DNA of 64,000 nucleotides. Origin: Aminobacter anthyllidis (GTDB lineage: Bacteria > Pseudomonadota > Alphaproteobacteria > Rhizobiales > Rhizobiaceae). The notes beneath the pieces are model-generated. The model worked only from the letters and a program-made list of their open reading frames with translations, did not search any database and had not been told where the DNA came from. Below are positions 47,233 to 56,370 of the stretch, in pieces (the first letter of the stretch is position 1; each line of letters begins with the position of its first letter). The stretch is taken from NCBI RefSeq assembly GCF_018555685.1, contig NZ_JAFLWW010000002.1, positions 496,001 through 560,000 on the forward strand, given 5' to 3'. Made by a program: the position numbers and the translations under genes.

Positions 47233-48249
47233 TCAAACGACGCGGCTGATGCAGAAATCGATGACGTCGAGCAGTGCCGCCTTCTGTGGCGTCTGTTCGA
47301 GCGGTGCCAGTGCGTCGCGGGCGATCTCGCCGAAATGGCTGGCACGGCCGATCGTGTCGGCGATGGCGCCATGGCGCACCATCAGGCCGACGGCCTTTTC
47401 GAGTGCCGCATCATCCGTCGCGCCGTCCTCGATCGCGCTCTTCCAGAAGGCGCGTTCGGCTGACGTGCCACGACGATAGCTCAGGATCACCGGCAGGGTG
47501 ACCTTGCCCTCGCGGAAGTCGTCGCCGACATTCTTGCCGAGGTCCTTGCTCGAGCCGCCATAGTCGAGCGCATCGTCGATGAGCTGGAAGGCAAGGCCGA
47601 GATTCATGCCGTAGGAGCGCAGGGCGGCCTTGTCGTTCTTCGAGGCACCTGCAATGACCGGGCCGACTTCGGCAGCAGCCGAAAAAAGTGCCGCCGTCTT
47701 TGCCTTGATGACGGCGAAATGCTCGTCCTCGGTGGTTTCGAGGTTCTTGGCGGCGGCAAGCTGCATCACCTCGCCCTCGGCGATGATCGAGGCAGCCGAC
47801 GATAGGATGTCGAGCGCTTCCAGCGAACCGACCTCGACCATCATGCGGAACGCCTGGCCAAGCAGGAAATCGCCGACGAGCACGCTCGCCTGGTTGCCCC
47901 AGATGGTGCGCGCCGTCTTCTTGCCACGGCGCAGGTCGCTTTCGTCGACGACATCGTCATGCAGCAACGTTGCCGTGTGCATGAACTCGACCGACGTGGC
48001 GAGCCTGACGTGATGTTCGCCGGAGTAGCCGAACATCTGGGCGGCAGCCAAAGTCAGCATCGGCCGCAGGCGCTTGCCGCCGGAAGAGATGAGGTGGTTG
48101 GCGACCTCCGGGATCATCTCGACATCGGAGCCGGCCTTCGACAGGATCAGCTCGTTGACCCTTGCCATGTCGGCTGCGGTCAGGTCGATCATGTCCTTGA
48201 TCGACGCGGCGTCCCGCTTTCCCTTCTCGATGTTGAGAACGACACCCAA
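47233..48249 (-). CDS. ispB: Polyprenyl diphosphate synthase (ubiquinone side chain)
   Basis: The 338-residue protein has both Asp-rich motifs, HDDVVDESDLRRG and QLIDDALDYGG, and the SSGGKRLRPMLTLAAAQMFG segment, so it makes a long all-trans polyprenyl diphosphate (octa- or decaprenyl). I chose TTG 48249 (MGVVLNIEKGKR) because GGGAG lies 8 bases upstream and it matches the MGVV start of relatives; GTG and TTG codons further up are alternatives. It supplies UbiA, whose gene is in this window. It is divergent from the DUF2007 gene. Confidence 0.93.
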   Translation of the reverse strand: MGVVLNIEKGKRDAASIKDMIDLTAADMARVNELILSKAGSDVEMIPEVANHLISSGGKRLRPMLTLAAAQMFGYSGEHHVRLATSVEFMHTATLLHDDVVDESDLRRGKKTARTIWGNQASVLVGDFLLGQAFRMMVEVGSLEALDILSSAASIIAEGEVMQLAAAKNLETTEDEHFAVIKAKTAALFSAAAEVGPVIAGASKNDKAALRSYGMNLGLAFQLIDDALDYGGSSKDLGKNVGDDFREGKVTLPVILSYRRGTSAERAFWKSAIEDGATDDAALEKAVGLMVRHGAIADTIGRASHFGEIARDALAPLEQTPQKAALLDVIDFCISRVV

Positions 48250-48399
48250 GGCCAACACTCCCAAATTACACAGGCGCGTGGTCGCGCGCGTAGCTCTTAG
48301 GCGATTCTAAGGCGCCATGCACCGTGCCCGCAAGTGGCGAATTGGCGCGGTGCAACACGTGGCGTTTACTTCGCGGCGCCAAACTGCGAATTTCCCCGG

Positions 48400-48624
48400 A
48401 TGATCGAACTCATCCGCACCAATGACGCCGTCATCATCTCCTTCGTGGAATCGCTGCTGCGCGACTCCGGCATCGGCTGCTTCATCGCCGACCAGAACAT
48501 GAGCGTGCTCGACGGTTCGATCGGCATCCTGCCGCGCCGCATCATGATCGACGAGGACGACGCCGACGAAGCGCGGCAGTTGCTGACCGATGCCGGCATC
48601 GAGCACGAAATCCGCCAGAAGTGA
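48400..48624 (+). CDS. DUF2007 small protein
   Basis: The 74-residue protein starts MIELIRTNDAVIISFVESLL and has CFIADQNMSVLDGSIGILPRR and the final DDADEARQLLTDAGIEHE, a close match to the DUF2007 family (putative signal-transducing fold, ferredoxin-like). Its stop codon overlaps the start of the next gene in GTGA, so the two are translated in a coupled way. Confidence 0.85.
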   Translation: MIELIRTNDAVIISFVESLLRDSGIGCFIADQNMSVLDGSIGILPRRIMIDEDDADEARQLLTDAGIEHEIRQK

Positions 48625-49421
48625 CAGACGAGCCCACATCAGCCGCAGATACGGAGCTACCACCGCATACGGTCGATGCGTTCCATCGCGGCGAGTTCTG
48701 GCTGGTCCAGCCCAGGGACACAGGTCACCGTGCCGGCATGGACGCGCTGATGCTCGCCGCCGCCGTGCCGGGCTCGTTTGCCGGCCGGCTCGCCGATTTC
48801 GGCGCCGGTGCCGGTGCCGCGGGCCTTGCCGTCGCTGCGCGCTGCAGGCAGGCCAAGGTGCAACTGGTCGAGCTCACCACGGAGATGGCCCGCTTCGCCG
48901 AGGCCACGCTTGCCCATCCCGGCAATACATCGCTGCGTGATCGCGCCGCCGTGCTCGTCGCCGATGTCGGCCTTTCGGGCAAGGCGCGCACCGAGGCCGG
49001 CCTCACAGACGCCTCGCTCGACTTCGTCATCATGAACCCGCCCTTCAATCCGGCGCATCACCGGCCGACACCGGACGCGCTGAAGCGGCAGGCGCATGTC
49101 ATGGAGGACGGGCTGTTCGAAAGCTGGCTCAGGAGTGCCGCTGCCGTGGTCAAGCCGCGTGGTGGCCTGGCCATCATCGCCCGGCCGGAGCAGCTCGCCG
49201 CGATCCTCTCGGCGCTCGACGGCCGCTTCGGCAAGGCCGAGATCGTGCCGGTGCACCCGCGCGCCGGCGCCGCCGCGATCCGCGTCATCGTGCGGGCCGT
49301 ACGCGCCTCGCGGGCACCGTTGACGCTCTGCCCGCCGCTGGTGCTGCGCGATGCCGGCGACAGCTTCTCGCAACGCGCAGACGACATAAGCAACGGCCGC
49401 GCATCGCTTTTCGGCGATTGA
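48621..49421 (+). CDS. tRNA1(Val) adenine-N6-methyltransferase-like (TrmN6)
   Basis: The 266-residue methyltransferase has a SAM site in LADFGAGAGAAGLAVAARCR, an acidic ligand in VELTTEMARFAE, and the adenine-N6 NPPF motif in FVIMNPPFNPAHHRPT. It is close to the YfiC/TrmN6 group that methylates A37 of tRNA1(Val), but the target here is not proven. The start is GTG 48621 overlapping the DUF2007 stop. Downstream is the S49 peptidase gene. Confidence 0.85.
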   Translation: MTDEPTSAADTELPPHTVDAFHRGEFWLVQPRDTGHRAGMDALMLAAAVPGSFAGRLADFGAGAGAAGLAVAARCRQAKVQLVELTTEMARFAEATLAHPGNTSLRDRAAVLVADVGLSGKARTEAGLTDASLDFVIMNPPFNPAHHRPTPDALKRQAHVMEDGLFESWLRSAAAVVKPRGGLAIIARPEQLAAILSALDGRFGKAEIVPVHPRAGAAAIRVIVRAVRASRAPLTLCPPLVLRDAGDSFSQRADDISNGRASLFGD

Positions 49422-49491
49422 ACAACGCTTGAGCATTGCGGTTGTCGCAGGAATGCATACATCCCGCATGACCAGAGACCGGAGAGACCAA

Positions 49492-50358
49492 GTGAAGAAC
49501 CCGTTCCGCCGCTTGCTGCCGAAATCCATGCGTGGTGGCGAAGTCGTCATCCCCGTCATCAGGCTGCAAGGCGCGATCATGTCGGGCGGCGGCCAGTTTC
49601 GGCCGACCCTTTCGCTGGCAACCACCGCCGGGGTGATCGAAAAGGCGTTCTCGATCTCCAGCGCGCCGGTCGTTGCCATCTCGATCAATTCGCCTGGCGG
49701 CTCGCCAGTGCAGTCGCGGCTGATCTACAAGCGCATTCGCGACCTTGCCGCCGAGAAGAACAAGAAGGTGCTGGTCTTCGTCGAGGACGTCGCTGCCTCC
49801 GGCGGCTACATGATCGCGATCGCCGGCGACGAGATCATCGCCGACCCGTCCTCGATCGTCGGTTCGATCGGCGTGGTGTCGGCATCGTTCGGCTTCACCG
49901 ACCTGATCAAGAAGATCGGCGTCGAGCGCCGCGTCTACACCGCCGGCGAAAACAAGGCGACGCTCGACCCGTTCCAGCCGGAGAAGCCGGAAGACATCGA
50001 GCGGCTGAAGAAGCTGCAGCTCGAAGTGCACGAGACCTTCATCGACATGGTCAAGGAGCGCCGCCGCGGCAAGCTCAAGGACGACCCCGACCTGTTCACC
50101 GGCCTGTTCTGGTCGGGCAAGAAGGGCCTCGAACTCGGGCTCATCGATTCACTCGGCGACATGCGCACCGTGCTCAAGGACCGCTACGGCGCGAAGGCCG
50201 AACTCAAGCTGATCACGGCACCTCGCGGCCTGTTCGGCCGCCGCCTCGGCCTCGGTTCGTCGGCGCTGGGCTTCACGCCCGAGATCGTCGGCGCAGCCGC
50301 CTCGGGCCTGGTGGATGCGGCGGAAGAACGCGCATTGTGGAGCCGGTTCGGCCTTTGA
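49492..50358 (+). CDS. S49 family signal-peptide peptidase-like protease (SppA/SohB type)
   Basis: The 288-residue ClpP-fold protease has INSPGGSPVQSRLIYKRI, the nucleophile Ser in VEDVAASGGYMIA, and a catalytic Lys region in SIGVVSASFGFTDLIKKIGVERR. It would cut membrane or periplasmic peptides. I chose GTG 49492 with GGAGAG 6 bases upstream; the ATGs further up lie in a 70-base gap. There is no strong N-terminal signal helix, so membrane attachment is uncertain. It follows the TrmN6-like gene. Confidence 0.88.
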   Translation: MKNPFRRLLPKSMRGGEVVIPVIRLQGAIMSGGGQFRPTLSLATTAGVIEKAFSISSAPVVAISINSPGGSPVQSRLIYKRIRDLAAEKNKKVLVFVEDVAASGGYMIAIAGDEIIADPSSIVGSIGVVSASFGFTDLIKKIGVERRVYTAGENKATLDPFQPEKPEDIERLKKLQLEVHETFIDMVKERRRGKLKDDPDLFTGLFWSGKKGLELGLIDSLGDMRTVLKDRYGAKAELKLITAPRGLFGRRLGLGSSALGFTPEIVGAAASGLVDAAEERALWSRFGL

Positions 50359-50433
50359 AAAAGCCGAAACGGCGGATTATCATCGGGGATAGCCTCGGCT
50401 GGCCGGAAACGGCACCGAAGGGAGGAGAATGAA

Positions 50434-50619
50434 ATGCCGCAGCTCATCTTTTTCGCGCTTGTCGGCGTGGTCGGCTATATCGGCTACCGCTCCTTCATCA
50501 AGGAAGCCGAGCGGGTGACGGCCAAGGTGCGCCGCAACGAAAAGCAGCGCCAGACCGGTGCCAATGGAACGCTGGTCAAGGACCCGGAGACCGGCGAATA
50601 CCGGCTTGAGAAAGACTGA
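50434..50619 (+). CDS. Small single-pass membrane protein
   Basis: The 61-residue protein has one N-terminal membrane helix ([19 protein letters not shown]) followed by a charged tail ([18 protein letters not shown]) and a [17 protein letters not shown] end that repeats a beta-hairpin-like pattern. GGAGG lies 5 bases before the ATG. I do not recognise the family; conserved small membrane proteins of this form sit before ispE in rhizobia in my memory. The next gene starts 10 bases after its stop. Confidence 0.7.
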   Translation: MPQLIFFALVGVVGYIGYRSFIKEAERVTAKVRRNEKQRQTGANGTLVKDPETGEYRLEKD

Positions 50620-50629
50620 CATCCAGCCC

Positions 50630-51496
50630 GTGACCTTCAACAGCGTTCCGCTCGCCGAACTCGCCCCGGCCAAGATCAACCTGGCGCTGCACGTCACCGG
50701 GCGTCGCGCCGACGGCTATCACCTGCTTGAAAGCCTCGTCGTCTTCGCCGAGCTCGGCGACCGCATCACCGTTGCGGCGGCGGCGCAGGACAGCTTCGTC
50801 GTCGACGGTCCGTTCGCCGGAGACGTGCCGCGCGACGGCGCCAATCTGGTGCTCAAGGCCCGCGACGCGCTGCGCGCCGCCTTCCCCGAAAACGCGGTCC
50901 AGCCTGTTGCGATCGCGCTCGAAAAGAACCTGCCGATCGCCTCGGGCATCGGCGGCGGCTCGAGCGATGCCGCGGCCACGCTGCGGGCCCTGGCGCGCCT
51001 GTGGCGCATCGCTTGCGACAAGACGGCGCTGGCAAGACTGGCCCTGCCGCTCGGCGCCGACCTGCCGATGTGCCTGGCCGGCCACCCGCTCATTGCCCGC
51101 GGCATCGGCGAGGAGCTCGATCCGGTCAGGCATTTCCCTGCCTTGCCGATGGTGCTGGTCAACCCTGGCGTTGCCGTCGAGACGCCAAGGGTATTCCGGG
51201 CACTGGCCTCGCGTGACAATCCCGTGCTTGCGCCGCTCGACAGCGCGGACACCGTGCTCGACTGGCTGGCGACGAGCCGCAACGACCTCGAGCCTGCGGC
51301 GATGTCGCTTGAGCCGTCGATCGCCGCCGTGCAGGCCGCCCTTCGCCGCTCGGGTGCATCCTTTGCCCGCATGTCCGGTTCGGGCGCCACCTGCTTCGGC
51401 ATCTTCGGCAGCGCTGCTGCGGCTGCGCGCGCTGCCGCGGCAATCTCGGCCGAGCACCCCGGCTGGTTCAGTGCCGCCACCATGACGCGGACCTAG
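50630..51496 (+). CDS. ispE: 4-diphosphocytidyl-2-C-methyl-D-erythritol kinase
   Basis: IspE phosphorylates CDP-ME in the MEP pathway. The 288-residue GHMP kinase has [20 protein letters not shown], the ATP motif [19 protein letters not shown], and the C-terminal [15 protein letters not shown]. The start GTG 50630 fits family length; a TTG about 25 bases upstream is an alternative. It follows the small membrane protein and precedes moaB by 12 bases. Confidence 0.93.
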   Translation: MTFNSVPLAELAPAKINLALHVTGRRADGYHLLESLVVFAELGDRITVAAAAQDSFVVDGPFAGDVPRDGANLVLKARDALRAAFPENAVQPVAIALEKNLPIASGIGGGSSDAAATLRALARLWRIACDKTALARLALPLGADLPMCLAGHPLIARGIGEELDPVRHFPALPMVLVNPGVAVETPRVFRALASRDNPVLAPLDSADTVLDWLATSRNDLEPAAMSLEPSIAAVQAALRRSGASFARMSGSGATCFGIFGSAAAAARAAAAISAEHPGWFSAATMTRT

Positions 51497-51508
51497 GAGC
51501 CCAAGACA

Positions 51509-52060
51509 ATGGCAAGCGAGCCCCGCCCCTTCGTCCCTGTCCGCATCGCGGTGCTCACCGTCTCCGACAGCCGCACGCTGGCCGACGACAAGTCCGGCCA
51601 GACGCTGGCCGACCGCATCACCGAAGCCGGCCACGTACTGAAGGCGCGCGACATCGTCACCGACGACAAGGACAATATCCGCGACCGCGTCACCGCCTGG
51701 TCGCTCGACGCCGAAATCGACGTGATCATCACCACCGGCGGCACCGGCTTCACCGGCCGCGACGTCACGCCGGATGCGCTGGAGCCGATCTTCGAAAAGC
51801 GCATGGACGGCTTCTCGGCGGTGTTCCACCGCATCTCCTATGACAAGATCGGCACGTCGACGATCCAGTCGCGCGCCACCGGCGGCGTGCTCAACGCCAC
51901 CTTCGTCTTCGTGCTGCCGGGCTCGCCCGGTGCCTGCCGCGACGCCTGGGACGGCATCCTCAAGGCGCAGCTCGACTACCGCCACATGCCGTGCAATTTC
52001 GTGGAGATCATGCCTCGCCTCGACGAGCATCTGAGGCGCGGCGGGCCGAAGCCAGTCTAG
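51509..52060 (+). CDS. moaB: Molybdenum cofactor biosynthesis protein MoaB
   Basis: MoaB/MogA proteins adenylylate molybdopterin or bind it. The 183-residue protein has RIAVLTVSDSRTLADDKSGQ, IITTGGTGFTGRDVTP and the LPGSPGACRDAWDGIL motif. The middle and C-terminal helices are typical of the E. coli MoaB size class. It follows ispE directly, probably on one transcript. Substrate detail (MogA- or MoaB-like) cannot be settled by sequence alone. Confidence 0.92.
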   Translation: MASEPRPFVPVRIAVLTVSDSRTLADDKSGQTLADRITEAGHVLKARDIVTDDKDNIRDRVTAWSLDAEIDVIITTGGTGFTGRDVTPDALEPIFEKRMDGFSAVFHRISYDKIGTSTIQSRATGGVLNATFVFVLPGSPGACRDAWDGILKAQLDYRHMPCNFVEIMPRLDEHLRRGGPKPV

Positions 52061-52062
52061 CT

Positions 52063-52566
52063 TTATCGCTGCGCGACGACGATTTCGGCGTCGAGCGTCT
52101 TCATGGCGAGCCCGCGCGCAATGCCTTCGGCGTTCGCACCGTTGCGGCCCAGAACCGCTGCCTGCTTCCTGGTGATGACCAGCCCCTGCTCCAGCGCGCG
52201 CGGCCTTGATGTCACGCGCTCCCAGAACGGCCGGTTGCTCGCCCGCGAACGGGTGAAGCGCGCCGCCATCGCCAGCCGGCTCATGTGACGCACCGCATCC
52301 TCGGTCCAGCCCTCGGCCAGCCGCGCTCCCGGTTCGAGCAGCAGCAGCCAGTCGCTCTTCGCCTGCGCGATGCCCGCCTGGATGCCACCCTTGGCGAGAT
52401 AGGCGCAGCCGGCATGTTCGGCGACATAGTGGGTCTGGTCGGCCGAACCGAGGTCGCAGACGATCACCTCGCGCACCACGCCCTCGACGGCGCCGCCGAC
52501 CAGCGAGGCCAGCGTGCGCGCCAGCCCCTCCTCGTCGTCCCTGGTCTCGATCAGAACGCTCAGCAT
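52063..52566 (-). CDS. Glycosyltransferase family 2-like protein
   Basis: The 167-residue protein begins MLSVLIETRDDEEGLARTL and has VVREVIVCDLGSADQTHYVAE and GIQAGIAQAKSDWLLLLEPG. This matches the nucleotide-binding half of GT-A family 2, with an ED/DxD-like acidic stretch, but is short for a full transferase (usually over 220). It may be a reduced form or have a non-transferase role. Start is uncertain (ATG 52566 or 52578). It is convergent with moaB, separated by 2 bases. Confidence 0.65.
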   Translation of the reverse strand: MLSVLIETRDDEEGLARTLASLVGGAVEGVVREVIVCDLGSADQTHYVAEHAGCAYLAKGGIQAGIAQAKSDWLLLLEPGARLAEGWTEDAVRHMSRLAMAARFTRSRASNRPFWERVTSRPRALEQGLVITRKQAAVLGRNGANAEGIARGLAMKTLDAEIVVAQR

Positions 52567-52624
52567 ATCTAGCCGCATATCGGAAAGCCGGCCGAAGCGC
52601 CAGCCTCGCCGCCGGAACAACAAA

Positions 52625-52639
52625 GTTCTTGCTTTGTTC
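52625..52639 (+). promoter_or_regulatory. Candidate alphaproteobacterial LexA (SOS) box
   Basis: GTTCTTGCTTTGTTC matches the alphaproteobacterial LexA consensus GTTC-N7-GTTC exactly. It lies 75 bases before the ATG of the radical SAM gene (52714), a normal place for a LexA operator. It is the only such match I noticed. Confidence 0.65.
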
Positions 52640-52713
52640 TCATTTCCAAAATAGGAATAGTTTCATGCCGAACGAATCGACGGGCGGCCTTTTTCCCTTC
52701 GGGAGATAGCGAA

Positions 52714-53868
52714 ATGGAACCCATCGCACGGGCCGATATTGCCGCTTTCAAGGGTGGCGGGGCCGGAATGGCCAACGCCATGATCGAGGAAAGCGGCCTG
52801 CGCATCAATCATGAGCGCCGGCGCGGCCGTGGCGCCGGCGTCAACCCGTCAGGGCGCTACGAGCCGGTCAGCCGCCACGTCTTCGACGACGGCTGGAGCA
52901 CCATAGAGGAGCTGCCGCCGTTCAAGACCGAGGTTCAGGTCGAAAAGCCGCGCACCATCATCACCCGCAACGAGTCGCCCGACATTTCCTTCGACCGTTC
53001 GATCAATCCCTATCGCGGCTGCGAGCATGGCTGCGTCTACTGTTTCGCCCGCCCCACCCACAGCTATATGGGCCTGTCGGCCGGGCTCGACTTCGAATCC
53101 AAGCTGTTCGCCAAGCCCGACGCCGCCCGCCTGCTCGACCGCGAGTTGTCTAAGGATGGCTACCAGCCGCGCACGATCGCCATCGGCACCAACACCGACC
53201 CCTACCAGCCGATCGAAAAGCACTGGCGCATCATGCGCGAGGTGCTTGAGGTGCTCGAAGCACGCAATCATCCCGTCGGCATCGTCACCAAGTCGGCGAT
53301 GGTCACGCGCGACATCGATATCCTCAGCCGCATGGCCGAGAAGGGCCTGGCCAAGGTGGCGCTGTCGGTGACGACGCTCGACCGCATGCTGGCGCGGACG
53401 ATGGAGCCACGGGCAGCTACGCCCACCAAGCGCCTCGAGGCGATCAGGCAGCTCTCCGATGCCGGCATTCCTGTCTCGGTGATGGTGGCGCCGATCATCC
53501 CCGGCCTCACTGACCAGGAGATCGAGCGCATCCTCGACTCGGCGAAGGCCGCAGGTGCAACCAGCGCCGGCTACGTCATCCTGCGCCTGCCGCTGGAGGT
53601 CAGCCCGATCTTCAAGGACTGGCTGCTGCGCCATTATCCCGACAGCTACCGCCACGTGCTGTCGCTGATCCGCTCGATGCGCGACGGCAAGGACTACGAT
53701 TCGGAGTGGGGCAAGCGCATGAAGGGCAAGGGTCCCTATGCCTGGCAGATCGGCCGTCGCTTCGAGATCGCAGCCCAGCGCCTCGGCCTCAATTCGGTGC
53801 GCACGCCGCTCAGGACCGACCTGTTCGAAGCCGGCCCCAAGGACCAGTTGCAGCTGACGCTGCTTTGA
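52714..53868 (+). CDS. Radical SAM protein, PA0069 family (SplB-like)
   Basis: The 384-residue protein has the radical SAM cluster motif CEHGCVYC near residue 105 in [20 protein letters not shown], plus [15 protein letters not shown] and [15 protein letters not shown]. It resembles the PA0069/Rv2578c group, related to spore photoproduct lyase, but its reaction is not known. GGGAGATAG precedes the ATG by 4 bases. A candidate LexA box upstream suggests a DNA damage role. rnhB follows after a hairpin. Confidence 0.9.
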   Translation: MEPIARADIAAFKGGGAGMANAMIEESGLRINHERRRGRGAGVNPSGRYEPVSRHVFDDGWSTIEELPPFKTEVQVEKPRTIITRNESPDISFDRSINPYRGCEHGCVYCFARPTHSYMGLSAGLDFESKLFAKPDAARLLDRELSKDGYQPRTIAIGTNTDPYQPIEKHWRIMREVLEVLEARNHPVGIVTKSAMVTRDIDILSRMAEKGLAKVALSVTTLDRMLARTMEPRAATPTKRLEAIRQLSDAGIPVSVMVAPIIPGLTDQEIERILDSAKAAGATSAGYVILRLPLEVSPIFKDWLLRHYPDSYRHVLSLIRSMRDGKDYDSEWGKRMKGKGPYAWQIGRRFEIAAQRLGLNSVRTPLRTDLFEAGPKDQLQLTLL

Positions 53869-53875
53869 ACATTTT

Positions 53876-53897
53876 GGGCGGACAACCTTGTCCGCCC
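53876..53897 (+). terminator. Hairpin between radical SAM gene and rnhB
   Basis: GGGCGGACAA (53876-53885) pairs with TTGTCCGCCC (53888-53897) with a 2-base spacer. It follows the radical SAM stop by 8 bases. No U-run follows, so termination is likely partial or Rho-linked. Confidence 0.55.
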
Positions 53898-54019
53898 GTT
53901 GCAAGAGATCCCGTCCGGCCTCTCCCCGTGGCCAGCTGACGGTGCCTTCCCGAACCGCCGCCCTAATCGGTCGGGAAGGACTTGCGGAGAATCGGGGCCG
54001 ATGCGAGCATCGCCGCACT

Positions 54020-54670
54020 ATGGCTCGCCCGCGTTCCGATTCTCCGCCCCTCTTCGAATTCATCGACAAGCCCGACTTCGCCTTCGAAACGAAGGCGATA
54101 TCAGGTGGCTTGTGGCCCTGCGCGGGGCTCGACGAAGCCGGGCGCGGGCCGCTCGCCGGCCCGGTCGTCGCTGCCGCCGTCGTGCTGGACCCCGGCAACA
54201 TTCCCGCGGGTCTCGACGATTCCAAGCGACTCACCGCCGCCCAGCGCGAGGCGCTGTTCGATGAGGTGCTGTCCAAGGCTCTGGGCGTTGCCGTAGCATC
54301 CGTCTCGGCCGACAGCATCGATCGCAGCGATATCCGCAAGGCGAGCCTGGAAGCGATGCGCCGCGCGCTGGCGGGCCTGCCGATGACCGCCAAATCGGCC
54401 CTTGCCGACGGCCGCGACGTGCCGCCTGGTCTTAGCTGCACCTGCCGCGCCCTGGTCAAGGGCGACCAGCGCTCGCAGTCCATCGCCGCCGCCTCGATCG
54501 TTGCCAAGGTGACGCGCGACCGCATGATGTCGGCCTGCGGCTCGAACGACAATCGCTACGGCTTCGAAGTCCATATGGGCTATGCGACCGCCCGCCACCG
54601 GGCGGCGATCGTCGAGCATGGCGCATCGCTTCGCCTGCACCGCATTTCCTTCGCACCGTTCCGGGACTAG
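54020..54670 (+). CDS. rnhB: Ribonuclease HII
   Basis: RNase HII cuts RNA in RNA-DNA hybrids, including single ribonucleotides in DNA. The 216-residue protein has the family signature [21 protein letters not shown] with Asp and Glu, the [12 protein letters not shown] segment, [17 protein letters not shown] and a [13 protein letters not shown]-type C-terminus. I chose ATG 54020, giving normal length; earlier starts lack similarity. The usual DGxxxP motif is DGRDVPPG. Confidence 0.94.
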   Translation: MARPRSDSPPLFEFIDKPDFAFETKAISGGLWPCAGLDEAGRGPLAGPVVAAAVVLDPGNIPAGLDDSKRLTAAQREALFDEVLSKALGVAVASVSADSIDRSDIRKASLEAMRRALAGLPMTAKSALADGRDVPPGLSCTCRALVKGDQRSQSIAAASIVAKVTRDRMMSACGSNDNRYGFEVHMGYATARHRAAIVEHGASLRLHRISFAPFRD

Positions 54671-54690
54671 CCGCGACAGAAACGGCGGGG

Positions 54691-55071
54691 CTAACTCTGC
54701 AGCGTCGCCTGCTTTTCGAACCGGTGCTGAAGTTCGTCGAAGTCCGGTACGAACCAGATCGACTTGCCCTTGTTCGTTTCGCGCACGAAATCGCGAAGCG
54801 CACCGCTGCCGTCAAGCGCCTGCGTGACGTCGCCGACGATGGCGCAGCCGAGGCCATAATTCACGAACTTCTGAAACACCTCGCCGGCGACGCCGGTGCT
54901 CAACTTGAGAAAATCCGGACCGAGCCTCTCCACAGGGATGGCGAGAAAATCCGCTTCGTTCGACCATGCCTCGCTGATGAAGTCATTGGCGTCGGCAGGC
55001 GTGCGTAGCACCGAACCACTCTGGCTGAAGCTGAGCACGCGGGATTTACCGATTTCGACGATCTGGGTCAT
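54691..55071 (-). CDS. DUF4180 domain protein
   Basis: The 126-residue protein has SEAWSNEADFLAIPVERLGPDFLKLSTGVAGEVFQKFVNYG and DGSGALRDFVRETNKGKSIWFV, which match the DUF4180 family (unknown function; predicted alpha/beta fold). No signal or membrane helix. It faces rnhB stop to stop (20 bases). The ATG at 55071 is clear. Nothing nearby suggests a function. Confidence 0.82.
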   Translation of the reverse strand: MTQIVEIGKSRVLSFSQSGSVLRTPADANDFISEAWSNEADFLAIPVERLGPDFLKLSTGVAGEVFQKFVNYGLGCAIVGDVTQALDGSGALRDFVRETNKGKSIWFVPDFDELQHRFEKQATLQS

Positions 55072-55165
55072 ATGAGCCTGCTAGCAGCGGCTGCAGCAAG
55101 GTGCAAGCCGTGCCGGAGCGGCTCCTGCCAGACGAAAGACAATCGACGTTGGCCGTCCTGAAAAC

Positions 55166-55197
55166 AAAAAAGCCGCCGGAAGTTCCAGCGGCTTTTT
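55166..55197. terminator. Bidirectional Rho-independent terminator after atpF
   Basis: AAAAAAGCCGC (55166-55176) pairs with GCGGCTTTTT (55188-55197) around an 11-base loop. The A- and U-rich tails on either side make it work in both directions. It ends the minus-strand atp operon 22 bases after the atpF stop. Confidence 0.88.
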
Positions 55198-55219
55198 CAG
55201 ATCTGCTTGGCTGCCCGAC

Positions 55220-55699
55220 TTAGTTGAGCTTGGCCTTCAGTTCCTGGACCGAGCCCTTGAACAGGTCGGCGTTGGTCTTGGCGTCAGCCTGGCCAGCGAA
55301 GATCTGGCGAGCCGCTTCGACCGCGAGGTCGACGGCGTTGGCGCGAACTTCGTTGACTGCGTCGCGTTCCGCCTGGCCGATCTTCAGCTCGGCAAGAGCA
55401 GTCCGGCGAGCAACGTACTCTTCGGTCTTCTTGTGAGCTTCTTCGGCGAGAAGTCCAGCTTCACGCTTGGCCACCTCGACAATGTCGGCGGCTTCCTTCT
55501 CCGCTTCCTTACGCTTGCGCTGATACTCGGCGAGCAGCTGCTGGGCTTCTTCACGAAGCTTGCGTGCGTCTTCGAGTTCGGCGCGGATGCGTTCGGCGCG
55601 TTCGTCAAGCGACTTCGAGAGCATGCCCGGCACCTTCAGGTACAGGACGACGCCTACGAAAATGACGAGAGCGATTGTGGCCCAGAATGTTGCGTCCAT
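55220..55699 (-). CDS. atpF: ATP synthase Fo subunit b
   Basis: The 159-residue protein has an N-terminal helix (FWATIALVIFVGVVLYL) then KVPGMLSKSLDERAERIRAELEDARKL and a long coiled coil (EEAQQLLAEYQRKRKEAEKEAADIV). It is the peripheral stalk of the Fo. It is paired with a b' gene just upstream, typical of alphaproteobacteria and cyanobacteria. It is the last gene of the operon. Confidence 0.95.
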   Translation of the reverse strand: MDATFWATIALVIFVGVVLYLKVPGMLSKSLDERAERIRAELEDARKLREEAQQLLAEYQRKRKEAEKEAADIVEVAKREAGLLAEEAHKKTEEYVARRTALAELKIGQAERDAVNEVRANAVDLAVEAARQIFAGQADAKTNADLFKGSVQELKAKLN

Positions 55700-55709
55700 G
55701 GCCCCTCTC

Positions 55710-56309
55710 CTACTTGCCTGCTGCCTTGACGGCGGCGGCGATGTCAGCCTTGTCGACCTTGCCGGTACCCAGTGCCTGGACGATCGCCGCAGCGGTGTCC
55801 TCGGCGATGGTTCCCACTTCCTTCATGGCGTTGGCCTTGATGGTAGCGATGCGGGCTTCTGCCGCGGTGAGCTTCTGGTCGAGTCCGGCTTCGACTTCCT
55901 TGCGCTTGGCTGCGGCTTCCGCCTTGGCCTCGTCGCTTGCTTTCTGGCCGATGGCGTTTGCCCTGGCTTTCGCCTCGGCAAGCTCCTGCTCGTATGCGGC
56001 AACCGCCGCATCCGCCTCGGACTTCATCCGGGCAGCCTGGTCGAGGTCCCCGGCGATACGATCGCGGCGCACCTCAAGGATGCCGCCGACACGCGGCAGC
56101 ACGACGTTTTTCAGGAAGAGATAAAACAGGCCGAAAGTGATCGCGAGCCACAACAGCTGCGACGGATAGTTCGACGTATCGAAAGGTGGAAACAGGCCAC
56201 CACCGCCATGCTCCGCACCCGTTTCCGTGTGCGCAGTCGTAGCGTCGGTAGTGTGAGCTTCCCCGGCCGCAGGTGCGACTTCCTCGGCGTAACCCGGCGT
56301 GACAAACAT
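55710..56309 (-). CDS. atpG: ATP synthase Fo subunit b'
   Basis: This second b-type stalk subunit is 199 residues. It has a His/Glu-rich N-terminal region (HTTDATTAHTETGAEHGGGG) before the membrane helix (LLWLAITFGLFYLFL) and then the coiled coil (LDQAARMKSEADAAVAAYEQ). A b plus b' heterodimer is normal for this group. It lies 10 bases before atpF. The long polar N-terminus before the helix is longer than in most relatives. Confidence 0.92.
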   Translation of the reverse strand: MFVTPGYAEEVAPAAGEAHTTDATTAHTETGAEHGGGGLFPPFDTSNYPSQLLWLAITFGLFYLFLKNVVLPRVGGILEVRRDRIAGDLDQAARMKSEADAAVAAYEQELAEAKARANAIGQKASDEAKAEAAAKRKEVEAGLDQKLTAAEARIATIKANAMKEVGTIAEDTAAAIVQALGTGKVDKADIAAAVKAAGK

Positions 56310-56370
56310 CTCTATCCCCTGTCATCCCACCGGCCGCGACACGCGGCCGGTCAATTCGCTTGCGCGGCTC

